Source: Sphingomonas koreensis
GTDB lineage: Bacteria; Pseudomonadota; Alphaproteobacteria; Sphingomonadales; Sphingomonadaceae
Reading direction: 5' to 3'
Length of the DNA stretch: 64,000 nt
Assembly: GCF_002797435.1 (NCBI RefSeq)
Contig: NZ_PGEN01000001.1
Location: forward strand, 4,028,501 to 4,092,500
Position numbers and translations under genes: made by a program. Below the pieces are notes generated by a model. It ran no database searches and was not told the DNA's origin. It was given only the letters and a program-made list of their open reading frames with translations. Within the stretch, counting starts at the first letter, position 1. Each line of letters starts with the position of its first letter. This document shows, one piece after another, positions 56,779 through 64,000 of this stretch.

Positions 56779-58050
56779 TCAGCCGTGTGAAACGCAGGCG
56801 GCGGCGCGTTCGAGCAGAAAGTCGCGCTCGCGCGCGTTGCGGGTGAGGGCGGCCGCGGTTTCGAACGCGGTCTTTGCCTCGGCAAGGCGGCCGGCCCGGA
56901 ACAGGAAGTCCGCGCGCGCGGCCGGAAGGGGGGCGTAGTTGCGCAGCGCCGCGGCCTCGGCGAGTTCGTCGACCAGGATAAGGCCCGCCTCCGGCCCGAA
57001 CGCCATGCTGTACGCGACGGCCCGGTTGAGATCGACCACGGGCGAAGGCATCACCATGCGCAATCGGTCGTAGAGCCCGGCGATCCGCGGCCAGTCGGTA
57101 TCTTCCGAACTGCGCGCGCGCGCATGGCAGGCGGCGAGCGCAGCCTGAAGCGCATAGGGGCCATCGGCGCCGCCCAGTGCTTCGGCCTGGGCGAGCGCGT
57201 TGAGGCCACGGCGAATCAGCAGCTGATCCCAGGTCGCGCGGTTCTGCTGCGTGATCGGGACAAAGGCGCCGTCGGGGGCAGTGCGGGCGCGCAGGCGGGA
57301 GGCTTGGATCTCCATCAACGCGAGCAGACCGTGGACCTCGGGCTCGCCGGGCATCAGGCCAGCCAGGATACGGCCGAGCCGCTGCGCCTCGGCGCAGAGG
57401 GCAGGGCGAATCAGGTCTTCGCCGGCGGTTGCGGCATAGCCTTCGTTGAAGATGAGGTAGACGACCTCGAGCACCGAGGCGAGCCGGGCGTCGCGCTCGG
57501 CGCCGCGCGGTACCTCGAATGCGAGGGCGGCATTGCCGATGCTCTTCTTGGCGCGGACGATGCGCTGGGCGATCGTCGGTTCGGGCGAGAGGAAGGCGCG
57601 GGCGATCTCGTCGGTAGTGAGGCCGCCGATCAGTCGCAGGGTGAGCGCCGCGCGCGCCTCGGCCGAGACGACCGGGTGGCAGGCGGTGAAGATAAGCCCG
57701 AGCAGTTCGTCGCCGATATCGTCGTCCATGGCGGCCTCCAGCGCCTCGACCTCGCTGCTGTCCGCTTCGTCGAGGCCGCGGGCGATTTCGGCATGTTTGC
57801 GCTCCTGCATCTTCGCGCGGCGCAGGCCATCGATCGCGCGGCGCTTCGCCGCGGCGGTAAGCCATGCGCCGGGGTTCTGAGGCACGCCGGTCTTCGGCCA
57901 TTCGGCGAGCGCGACGAGCAGCGCATCCTGCGCGAGCTCCTCCGCCCGATCGACATCATGGGTCATGCGGGCGAGGCTCGCGATGAGCCGCGCCCGCTCG
58001 ATCCGGAAGACCGCTTCGATCGCCCGCTGGGTTTCCCTGTCCGTCGCCAT
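56779..58050 (-). CDS. ECF42-type RNA polymerase sigma factor
   Basis: 423 aa from ATG 58050. Sigma-2 (residues about 10-80; RAEELAQDALLVALAEWPKTGVPQNPGAWL as the domain core) and sigma-4 (about 120-175; LTLRLIGGLTTDEIARAFL) are followed by a long C-terminal helical domain with TPR-like repeats (about 185-420; LEVVYLIFNEGYAATAGEDLIR). This extended C-terminus marks ECF42 sigma factors, which have no anti-sigma factor and are encoded with DGPF proteins. The DGPF gene lies 41 bp upstream in the same operon. Confidence 0.93.
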   Translation of the reverse strand: MATDRETQRAIEAVFRIERARLIASLARMTHDVDRAEELAQDALLVALAEWPKTGVPQNPGAWLTAAAKRRAIDGLRRAKMQERKHAEIARGLDEADSSEVEALEAAMDDDIGDELLGLIFTACHPVVSAEARAALTLRLIGGLTTDEIARAFLSPEPTIAQRIVRAKKSIGNAALAFEVPRGAERDARLASVLEVVYLIFNEGYAATAGEDLIRPALCAEAQRLGRILAGLMPGEPEVHGLLALMEIQASRLRARTAPDGAFVPITQQNRATWDQLLIRRGLNALAQAEALGGADGPYALQAALAACHARARSSEDTDWPRIAGLYDRLRMVMPSPVVDLNRAVAYSMAFGPEAGLILVDELAEAAALRNYAPLPAARADFLFRAGRLAEAKTAFETAAALTRNARERDFLLERAAACVSHG

Positions 58051-58091
58051 GCCCAAGGGTTAGGGGAGCATGGCGGGGCAGGGCAAGCGGA

Positions 58092-58523
58092 TCAGCTATT
58101 CGCGAGCTTCTCGCCGATGCCGTCGTGGATCACGGCGGCCTCGTCCGGCATGACGTCGCCGAAATCCGCCATTTCATAGAGCGGACGAATCTCGATCTCG
58201 CTCGGGCCGAACATGGGGTTGGGGCAGCGCTTCACCCACTCGACGGCCTCGTCCATGTCCTTGACTTCCCACAGCCAATAGCCGGCGACCAACTCGCGGG
58301 TTTCGGCGAACGGGCCGTCGATCACAGTGCGGCTGGAGCCATCGAAGGCGACGCGCTTGCCCTTCGACGAGGGCTTGAGGCCGTCGCCCGCGACCAGCAC
58401 GCCGGCCTTGACCAGTTCCTCGTTGAACTTGCCCATGTCGATGAACAGCTGGTTGAGCTCGGGCGACGGCTTCATGCCCGCTTCGCTGTCCTCGGTCGCC
58501 TTGACGAACACCATCACACGCAT
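58092..58523 (-). CDS. DGPF/YCII-domain protein, ECF42 partner
   Basis: 143 aa. The YCII-related domain covers nearly the whole protein, with the hallmark VIDGPFAETRELVAGYWLWEVKD (DGPF at about 69-72). KPSPELNQLFIDMGKFNEEL is also typical. DGPF proteins are the usual partners and proposed regulators of ECF42 sigma factors. The gene is first in the operon, 41 bp before the sigma gene, with AAGGAGAATT before its ATG. Confidence 0.93.
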   Translation of the reverse strand: MRVMVFVKATEDSEAGMKPSPELNQLFIDMGKFNEELVKAGVLVAGDGLKPSSKGKRVAFDGSSRTVIDGPFAETRELVAGYWLWEVKDMDEAVEWVKRCPNPMFGPSEIEIRPLYEMADFGDVMPDEAAVIHDGIGEKLANS

Positions 58524-58689
58524 CGGAATTCTCCTTCGTTGGCGAAGGCCTGAATCGGCCTTCTATCCTGACGACGAGCGAGCTTGCGGGGAATCGACAC
58601 GCGCGACGAACTATTTTCGACAAAGCGCGAAAAAATCCGGCGAGACGCGGAAAGTGCCGATGTTCCAGTAGCTTACGCGAAAGAAGATG

Positions 58690-58766
58690 TGGTCGGGGAG
58701 AGAGGATTCGAACCTCCGGCCCCTGCCTCCCGAAGGCAGTGCTCTACCAGGCTGAGCTACTCCCCG
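58690..58766 (-). tRNA. tRNA-Pro (anticodon CGG)
   Basis: 77 nt. The cloverleaf is complete: acceptor CGGGGAG pairs with CTCCCCG, the anticodon stem CTGCC/GGCAG holds the loop TTCGGGA (anticodon CGG), and the T arm has GGAGG-TTCGAAT-CCTCT. The discriminator A and the CCA end are encoded. It reads CCG proline codons. Confidence 0.97.
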
Positions 58767-58878
58767 ACGGAGTGCCGAGTCCTTCAAAATGCCCCGGGTT
58801 GGGCGGACCGGCTTTCGCTTGGAGCGGCGCCTATAACCAGCACTTTCGTGCTGCGCAAGCGGGTGTTCGCAAGCTTTT

Positions 58879-60177
58879 TCAGGTGGTGCGTGCTGCGAGC
58901 ATCGCCTCGACGCTGGTGAACTTCTCGCGCGGGGCCCCGTCGCGAGCTGCGGCGACCTCGGCAGCCTCGATCTTCTGCCAGTCGCGGAAGGTGACGACAT
59001 CGACGTTACGCGAGGCGAGCAGTGCGTCGAGACCGGGGCGGCCCGCCTTGCGGCTGCCGGCTTCGGTATCCGCGGCGATCTTTTCGATAATCGCGAACCC
59101 GTCAGGCCGGTTGGTTCCGATCGTGCCGGTCGGGCCGCGGCGCGCCCAGCCGACCGCGTAAAGGCCGGGAAGCACGCGCCCTTCGTCATTGGCGAAGCGT
59201 CCGGCGCGATCGTCATAGGGGACGCCGTCGATCGGCGGGGTGCGATAGCCGATGCACGAGACGACGAGGCTGGCGGGCACGGCATAGGTTTCGCCGGTGC
59301 CAACCGCGGCGCCCCGCGCGTCGAGGGTGGTGCGCTCGACGATCACCCGCTCGACCTTGCCGTCGCCTTCGATCGCCACGGGCTTGGCATAGAAGTCGAA
59401 GATGATGTGGACCGGCTTCTCGACATGCGCGGCCGCGAAGTTGCGCAGATGGGTCACCGATTTGCGGTGGCCGGGCTCGAGCATCGCATCGTCGATTTCG
59501 GGGGGGAAATCGGCGACGTCGATGACCGGCGCGGCGCGCTCGAGTTCGCCGAGCTCGCCGAGCTCCTTGGGGGTCATGTTGATCTGGTGCGGGCCGCGGC
59601 GGCCGAGCAGGGTGATGGTCTCGATCGACGATCCCTCCAGCGCGGCGAGCGCGTGGCCGACGATGTCCGATCCGGCGAACTCGTTCTGCGTCTTGGCGAG
59701 GATGCGCGCCACGTCGAGCGCGACATTGCCGTTGCCGATCACCACAGCGCCAGGCCCCGAAAGATCGGGGTTCAGCGCGGCATAATCGGGATGGCCGTTG
59801 TACCAGCCGACGAATGCCGCCGAACCGGTGACGCCGGGCAGGTCGGCGCCGGGAATTTCGAGCGGCCGGTCGCGCGGCGCGCCGGTGGCGAGGACGACGG
59901 CGTCGTAGAGATCGACCAGCTCGGGGATCGTGACCTGCTCGCCGATCGTGACATTGCCGACGAAGCGGACATTCTCGGTCAGCGCGGTGGCCTCATAGCG
60001 CCGGGAAACTCCCTTGATCGACTGGTGATCGGGTGCGACGCCGGTGCGGATCAGGCCGAATGGAACGGGCAGGCGATCGATGATGTCGACACGGACATCA
60101 TCCCCGAACTGCTTTTGCGCCGCCTCTGCAGTGTAGTAGCCCGCCGGCCCCGAACCGATCACCGCGATATGCCGCAT
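58879..60177 (-). CDS. Ferredoxin-NADP+ reductase (adrenodoxin-reductase type)
   Basis: 432 aa from ATG 60177 (GAGGG upstream). FAD motif VIGSGPAGYYTAE, then DRLPVPFGLIRTGVAPDHQ, the signature of adrenodoxin reductase/FprA-like enzymes. NADP motif VIGNGNVALDVARIL and the C-terminal GWARRGPTGTIGTNRPDG complete the family. It passes electrons from NADPH to a ferredoxin; the partner is not in the window. The open frame extends upstream through the palindrome at 60224 but a start there is unlikely. tRNA-Pro lies downstream. Confidence 0.93.
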   Translation of the reverse strand: MRHIAVIGSGPAGYYTAEAAQKQFGDDVRVDIIDRLPVPFGLIRTGVAPDHQSIKGVSRRYEATALTENVRFVGNVTIGEQVTIPELVDLYDAVVLATGAPRDRPLEIPGADLPGVTGSAAFVGWYNGHPDYAALNPDLSGPGAVVIGNGNVALDVARILAKTQNEFAGSDIVGHALAALEGSSIETITLLGRRGPHQINMTPKELGELGELERAAPVIDVADFPPEIDDAMLEPGHRKSVTHLRNFAAAHVEKPVHIIFDFYAKPVAIEGDGKVERVIVERTTLDARGAAVGTGETYAVPASLVVSCIGYRTPPIDGVPYDDRAGRFANDEGRVLPGLYAVGWARRGPTGTIGTNRPDGFAIIEKIAADTEAGSRKAGRPGLDALLASRNVDVVTFRDWQKIEAAEVAAARDGAPREKFTSVEAMLAARTT

Positions 60178-60223
60178 GCCCCGACCCTCGTTTCTTGAGG
60201 CGAGCCTTACGGCTCGCGGAGGC

Positions 60224-60301
60224 GGCGCCGGCCCGCTCCCTCGCCCGGCCACCCATAGGATGCTGGCGCCGGGTTGCCGGGCGGGGGAGCGGGCCGGCGC
60301 C
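60224..60301. repeat. Dispersed palindromic element, copy 4 (intergenic)
   Basis: Two 31-bp arms (60224-60254 and 60271-60301) with two mismatches enclose a loop whose 14-nt core TAGGATGCTGGCGC matches the copy 1 loop at 13 of 14 positions. It lies between the divergent reductase gene and pnuC, outside any gene. It is the most decayed copy. Confidence 0.93.
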
Positions 60302-60380
60302 ACGTGGATACCGAGCCTAGCGGGGATTGCGGCGAGGGCAAGCACTCGACGTGGGCGATTTCCTGCGGCATGCCAAGGGC

Positions 60381-60953
60381 ATGAACCCGTTAGAGGTCGC
60401 TGCATCGCTGTTGCTGCTTGCCAATATCGCGCTGGTCGCGCGGCGGAGTATCTGGAACTACCCCTTCGCGATCGCCGCGGTCACGCTCTACGGCGTATTG
60501 TTCTTCCAGACGAAGCTCTACAGCGACATGCTGCTGCAGCTCTTCTACGTTGCGCTCAACCTTTATGGCTGGATGAACTGGTCTCGGTCGAAGGCCGATG
60601 CCGGCGAGGTTGTCGTGTTGACGCTCGATTGGCCTGCGCGGCTCGGCTGGCTGGCGGGATGTGCCCTGCTGACCGGCGGCTGGGGATGGCTGATGCATCG
60701 GATGACCGATGCGGCGATGCCCTGGTGGGACGCGGGCGTGGCGATGACCAGCGTTGCAGCGCAGATTCTGCTCGCGCGCCGCTATCTGGAGAATTGGGTG
60801 TTGTGGATCCTGGTCGATATCGTCGCGATCCCGCTGTTCGCGGTGCGCGGGCTGTGGCTGACGTCCGGCGTCTACGTGATCCTGCTTGGCCTCTCGATCT
60901 GGGGACTGATCGACTGGTCTCGGGCGCATAGCCGGCGTAGGGCGGCCGCATGA
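60381..60953 (+). CDS. pnuC: Nicotinamide riboside transporter PnuC
   Basis: 190 aa from ATG 60381. It has about seven membrane helices, IWNYPFAIAAVTLYGVLFFQTKLYSDMLLQ in the first half (residues about 20-55) and the PnuC signature ENWVLWILVDIVAIPLF near the end. PnuC proteins move nicotinamide riboside by facilitated diffusion, trapped inside by phosphorylation. The following gene overlaps by 4 bp and encodes such a kinase. Confidence 0.93.
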   Translation: MNPLEVAASLLLLANIALVARRSIWNYPFAIAAVTLYGVLFFQTKLYSDMLLQLFYVALNLYGWMNWSRSKADAGEVVVLTLDWPARLGWLAGCALLTGGWGWLMHRMTDAAMPWWDAGVAMTSVAAQILLARRYLENWVLWILVDIVAIPLFAVRGLWLTSGVYVILLGLSIWGLIDWSRAHSRRRAAA

Positions 60954-61465
60954 CGCCACGTACCATCTGCCTCCATGGCCCTGAAAGCACCGGGAAATCG
61001 ACGCTCGCGCCACGGCTCGCTGCCCATCTCGGCGGTGAGGTCGCCGAGGAATATGGCCGCGAATATGCCGAGGCGCGCGGCATCGATTTCACGATGCAGG
61101 ATCTGGTCGAGATCGCGCGGACTCACGACGCGGGCGTGCAGACGATGCTCGCGGCCGGGCTGACGCCGCTGATCCTGGATACCGATCCGCTGATGACCGC
61201 AGTGTGGGCCGATATGCTGTTCGGACGGCGCGATCCGTGGTTCGACGCCTGGAACGATACCGCGGACCTCTATCTGTTGTTCGACATCGACCTGCCGTGG
61301 GTCGCAGACGGCACTCGGATGTTCGGCGAACCGGCGCAGCGGCAGCGCTTCTTCGACCTGTCCAAGGCCGAGCTCGAGCGGCGCGGGGTACGCTGGGCGC
61401 TGGTCAGCGGCGAGGGCGAAGCAAGGTGGCAGAGCGTGCTGCGCGCGGTCGAGGCGGCTTCCTGA
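60950..61465 (+). CDS. NadR-like nicotinamide riboside kinase
   Basis: 171 aa single AAA_28/NadR kinase domain. Walker A is GPESTGKS (residues 10-17); EEYGREYAEARG, LILDTDPLMTAVWADMLFG and DLYLLFDIDLPWVADGTRMFG match the C-terminal kinase domain of NadR. The adenylyltransferase and regulator domains of E. coli NadR are absent. It probably phosphorylates nicotinamide riboside brought in by PnuC for NAD salvage. Confidence 0.9.
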   Translation: MTPRTICLHGPESTGKSTLAPRLAAHLGGEVAEEYGREYAEARGIDFTMQDLVEIARTHDAGVQTMLAAGLTPLILDTDPLMTAVWADMLFGRRDPWFDAWNDTADLYLLFDIDLPWVADGTRMFGEPAQRQRFFDLSKAELERRGVRWALVSGEGEARWQSVLRAVEAAS

Positions 61466-61466
61466 A

Positions 61467-62420
61467 CTAAGGGACCCGCGTCACCGCGAGCCCGTCGCCA
61501 TTCTTGCCCACATCGATGCGGCGCAGCACCTTGCCGGTATCGGCATCGATCTCGGCGATCTGGTTTCGCATGGTCTCGGCGGCGTAGAGCCGCTTGCCGT
61601 CGCTCGACCAGATCAACGTGACCTGAGCCGCGGCCGGGTCGCCCGAGACCGGGAAGCTGCGCAGCACGCTATGGGTCTCCGCGTCGACCAGGGTGACCGT
61701 GCCCTTGTTGACGTTGCTGGTGGCGACGGTCTTGCCGTCGGGGCTGGCGATGACGCGGATCGCATTGCCGTCGATCGTCAGCTCGCCCAATTTCTCGTAG
61801 GTCGCGGCGTCGAACACGCTGAGCCGCAGCGCGGTGAGATCGCCGACGAAGACCTTGCCGCTCGCGACTGCGATCCCCTCGGGCTTGCCGCCGATGGTGA
61901 GGTCGCGCAGCTTGGTATTGGCCTTGAGATCGAGCACGCTGACCGTGCCGGAGCCGATATTGGCGACAAACGCGCGCTCCTCGCCGAGCAATGCGACCAT
62001 ATGCGAGCCCTGCTGGCCCGTGGCGATCGAGGTGATCTTGCCGTCGGGTTCGACGATCGCGACCGAGTTGCTGCCCTCGGTCGTCGCGATCAGCCGCTCG
62101 CTTTTCGGCATCCAGAGCAGGCCATGGGGCCGCTTGTTGGGAGCAAGCTCGATCGTCGCGACCTTGCCCAGCGGGTCGAGGTCGATGATGTCGATGGTGG
62201 TGCTGCCATAGTTGACGACCGCGGCCTGGGTGCCGTCGCCCATCACCGCAATCTCGTGCGGCTGGCTGCCAGTGGGGAGCTTGGCGAGCTGCTTGCCATC
62301 GGCGAGGTCGTAGATGCCGAAGCTGTCTTCGCCCTTGTTGCCGACCAGCAGCAGGTCACGCGCTGCGGCGGGAAGGGCGGCGGTGGCGAGGAGGGCGGCA
62401 GCGAGGATCAGGCGGTGCAT
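61467..62420 (-). CDS. Periplasmic YVTN-type beta-propeller protein
   Basis: 317 aa with a signal peptide (MHRLILAAALLATAALPAAA). About seven 40-residue blades follow, for example GQHEIAVMGD-like SQPHEIAVMGDGTQAAVVNYG, ANKRPHGLLWMPKSERL-like blades and VSGDPAAAQVTLIWSSDGKRLY. The pattern is that of YVTN/lactonase-like propellers. No catalytic residues are recognised; it is a putative binding or scaffold protein. It is convergent with the kinase gene. Confidence 0.85.
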   Translation of the reverse strand: MHRLILAAALLATAALPAAARDLLLVGNKGEDSFGIYDLADGKQLAKLPTGSQPHEIAVMGDGTQAAVVNYGSTTIDIIDLDPLGKVATIELAPNKRPHGLLWMPKSERLIATTEGSNSVAIVEPDGKITSIATGQQGSHMVALLGEERAFVANIGSGTVSVLDLKANTKLRDLTIGGKPEGIAVASGKVFVGDLTALRLSVFDAATYEKLGELTIDGNAIRVIASPDGKTVATSNVNKGTVTLVDAETHSVLRSFPVSGDPAAAQVTLIWSSDGKRLYAAETMRNQIAEIDADTGKVLRRIDVGKNGDGLAVTRVP

Positions 62421-62477
62421 CGGTCTCTCCGGCTTGAGCGGCGGAAGACTGTGCGTTTCAGTGGGGCCCCGCAAGCG

Positions 62478-62513
62478 AAAAGGCCCGCCTCACGATCGTG
62501 GAGCGGGCCTTTT
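62478..62513 (-). terminator. Terminator of the CsgG-like gene
   Basis: AAAAGGCCCGC and GCGGGCCTTTT form a perfect 11-bp stem around a 14-nt loop, 22 bp after the CsgG-like stop on the minus strand, with a T-run inside the stem end. It separates this gene from the beta-propeller gene. Confidence 0.87.
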
Positions 62514-62534
62514 GCGAAACCTATCCGAAGCAGC

Positions 62535-63503
62535 TTATTGCGACGGAGCCAGGCCCGTGTTGAGCACCCAGCCGACATTGTCGTTCTCGTCGGCGACTTC
62601 CCACCACAGGCCGTTCTTGTTGCCGGTCGGATAGACGATCGCGCCCGCCGGAAGGTTGCGGATGATCTTCCCGCCGGCAGCCGCCGTCGCGCGCATCGCC
62701 ACCGGGCGCTGCGCCGTGAAGGTCTTGGCTGGGGTCGCCTCTGCGGTGCCCGTGTCGCCGGCGCGGACCAGCCCGAGCTCGGTCACCAGCTTGGTATAAG
62801 CCTGGATAAACGACAGAGTGACGATGCGGCCGATATCGGTGTTGTCATAGCCGCCGCCGACTGCGCCCACGCCGCCGCCGAGGAAGCCGGCACCGCCGCC
62901 GGCGCCAAAGGTCAGGTTGTTCTTGGCGGCATAGCCTTCGGTCGTGGCGATGGTTTCCGTCGTGCGGACGTTGGTGACCGAGAGGACGGTGTTGGCTTCC
63001 ATCTTCTTGCTGCCGATGCCAGCGGCAAGTCCGCCCAGACGGCCGCCGATGAGGCCGCCGATAAGGCCGCCTGCGCCGCTGCCGCTGACGTTGCTGTTGG
63101 CGCCCTGGATTTCGGCGACCATGACGTAATCGGCGGCCTTGATCTGGCCCTGGCCGACATTCGCGCCGCGCTGATGGCCGAGATTGCCGCCGATCGCGCG
63201 CTCGCGTTCAGCCGCCTGCAGGCCCGAACCGCGATCCACCAGGTTGAAGCACCCGGAGCGCTGGATCAGCACCTTGAGCAGCTTCTGCGGCGGAGCGAGC
63301 GAGTATTGCGTCCAGGGACGGGGATCGTCGCCATCGACGACGGAGATGGTGCCGAGCTTGCGGAAGCAGCGCGGCACATCCTGCATCGTCGCGTCCTGCA
63401 GTTTCTGGCCGCCGCTCTTCTTTGCGAGTCGCTGCGCCTCGGCGGGCGCGGCAAGGCAAAGTGCGAGCGCGGCGGTGGCGACGACACTATGAACGATACG
63501 CAT
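62535..63503 (-). CDS. CsgG/HfaB-like outer-membrane protein with C-terminal SH3 domain
   Basis: 322 aa from ATG 63503. A signal peptide (cut near APAEAQ) precedes a CsgG-like domain at about 35-230: LLKVLIQRSGCFNLVDRG, ADYVMVAEIQGANS, a Gly-rich stretch (about 130-165) and VLSVTNVRTTETIATTEGYAAKN. The C-terminal 65 residues look like a bacterial SH3 fold (IIRNLPAGAIVYPTGNKNGLWWEV; VGWVLNTGL). CsgG proteins form outer-membrane pores; no curli genes are here. The lipobox typical of CsgG is absent. Confidence 0.8.
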   Translation of the reverse strand: MRIVHSVVATAALALCLAAPAEAQRLAKKSGGQKLQDATMQDVPRCFRKLGTISVVDGDDPRPWTQYSLAPPQKLLKVLIQRSGCFNLVDRGSGLQAAERERAIGGNLGHQRGANVGQGQIKAADYVMVAEIQGANSNVSGSGAGGLIGGLIGGRLGGLAAGIGSKKMEANTVLSVTNVRTTETIATTEGYAAKNNLTFGAGGGAGFLGGGVGAVGGGYDNTDIGRIVTLSFIQAYTKLVTELGLVRAGDTGTAEATPAKTFTAQRPVAMRATAAAGGKIIRNLPAGAIVYPTGNKNGLWWEVADENDNVGWVLNTGLAPSQ

Positions 63504-63668
63504 CAATAGTCCTCCCTTGCGGGACAAGTAGGTCCCGCAGTCTGCATGCCGCCATTCGGGACTCCCCCGACCGGCCGACGAATACGCTCTGACACTGGAG
63601 GCTCGCGCCTCCCCCTGAGGCCCGGCCATTACCAAAGGGGCAGGGCGGACGTCATGCGAAAAAACGTA

Positions 63669-64000
63669 CTAGTCCTGCTCGATCCGGAAATGGGACGCGG
63701 TGTTTGCGCTAACCCTCCAGAGATCGCCGAAGTTCTCATGCACGAGTTCGGCGGGGCGTTCTGCGCCGAGCCCGGCCACGATATCGGGCACGGTGTTGCT
63801 GTGGCCGACGATCAGCACCGGCGCCTTCGCGGCTCTTGCCCGGGCGACGATGGCGGGGGTGTCGCGCGGGTCATAGGTTTCCAACGTGATGCCGCGCGCT
63901 GCGGCAAGGGGACCCGCAGTCTGGCGGGTGCGCTTGAAATCGCTGACGTAGATCGCCTTGAGCTTCTTACCCCTGAACCATTTTGCGAGCTTCTCGGCCC
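63669..64000 (-). CDS. Histidine phosphatase (phosphoglycerate-mutase-like), C-terminal part
   Basis: The gene enters from the right edge of the window and ends at a TAG-type stop at 63669. About 110 residues are visible: IYVSDFKRTRQTAGPLAAARGI with a conserved Arg, then LIVGHSNTVPDIVAG with the second catalytic His. These are the branch 1 histidine phosphatase motifs. The N-terminal RHG motif would lie outside. The substrate is unknown. Confidence 0.87.
   Translation of the reverse strand, partial: AEKLAKWFRGKKLKAIYVSDFKRTRQTAGPLAAARGITLETYDPRDTPAIVARARAAKAPVLIVGHSNTVPDIVAGLGAERPAELVHENFGDLWRVSANTASHFRIEQD

Noticed and set aside
58879..60405. Extended start of the ferredoxin-NADP reductase through palindrome copy 4
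   Set aside because: The FAD motif begins two residues after ATG 60177, which has its own ribosome site, so the palindrome lies outside the gene, unlike in the pseudopilins.

Overview
The window is high-GC, densely packed bacterial chromosome. Many overlapping ATGA/GTGA gene junctions, TonB-dependent uptake, a DUF6356-type small protein, paired periplasmic amidohydrolases, ECF42/DGPF signalling and an Lrp-controlled PutA without a DNA-binding domain point to an alphaproteobacterium of the Sphingomonadaceae (Sphingomonas-like). This assignment is an inference from gene content; no rRNA gene is present.

Layout. 1-845: end of a NarL-type two-component system. 921-8018: an aminoethylphosphonate locus (LysR regulator, FAD-dependent amine oxidoreductase, phosphonatase PhnX, multi-pass transporter, TonB-dependent receptor) with no phnW in the window. 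8293-11399: a CYTH-CHAD gene cut in two by a complete IS1380-family element (9242-10889) with a perfect CTAA target duplication. 11516-15716: Lrp regulator and divergent putA. 15856-18147: quinone-oxidoreductase-like protein, thioesterase and membrane methyltransferase. 18157-24111: a six-gene minus-strand MoxR/DUF58 operon. 24236-28000: two amidohydrolase-fold proteins, a TetR regulator and a lipoprotein. 28060-30549: a PhoX-type phosphatase with a Tat signal and lipobox.

30717-45231 is a nearly complete type II secretion locus (C, D, E, F, G, H, I, J, K, L, M, N; no prepilin peptidase). It also holds an extra trio of small L/M/C-like proteins, a periplasmic-binding-fold protein joined to gspJ, and a secreted MetX-like hydrolase. 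Its most unusual feature is a family of about 75-82 bp near-perfect palindromes with a conserved 14-nt loop. Three copies lie in frame in the pre-cleavage leaders of the pseudopilins GspH, GspI and GspJ. A fourth lies outside genes at 60224-60301.

45425-47158 holds a MerC-like protein behind a Zur/Fur-like palindrome, a decayed MFS transporter and a protein made of two tandem copies of one domain. 47172-54387 is a complete histidine utilisation cluster of the HutF/HutG type (hutIHGU minus, hutFC plus, with a palindromic operator between). 54428-64000 holds a small sphingomonad protein, an FAD/NAD(P)-binding protein, a hydrolase-like protein lacking its nucleophile, an ECF42 sigma factor with its DGPF partner, tRNA-Pro(CGG), a ferredoxin-NADP reductase-like enzyme, PnuC with a nicotinamide riboside kinase, a beta-propeller, a CsgG-like protein with a C-terminal SH3 domain and a partial histidine phosphatase.

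Taken together, the phosphonate locus, its outer-membrane receptor, PhoX and the secretion system suggest a region rich in phosphorus acquisition. That link is an inference.
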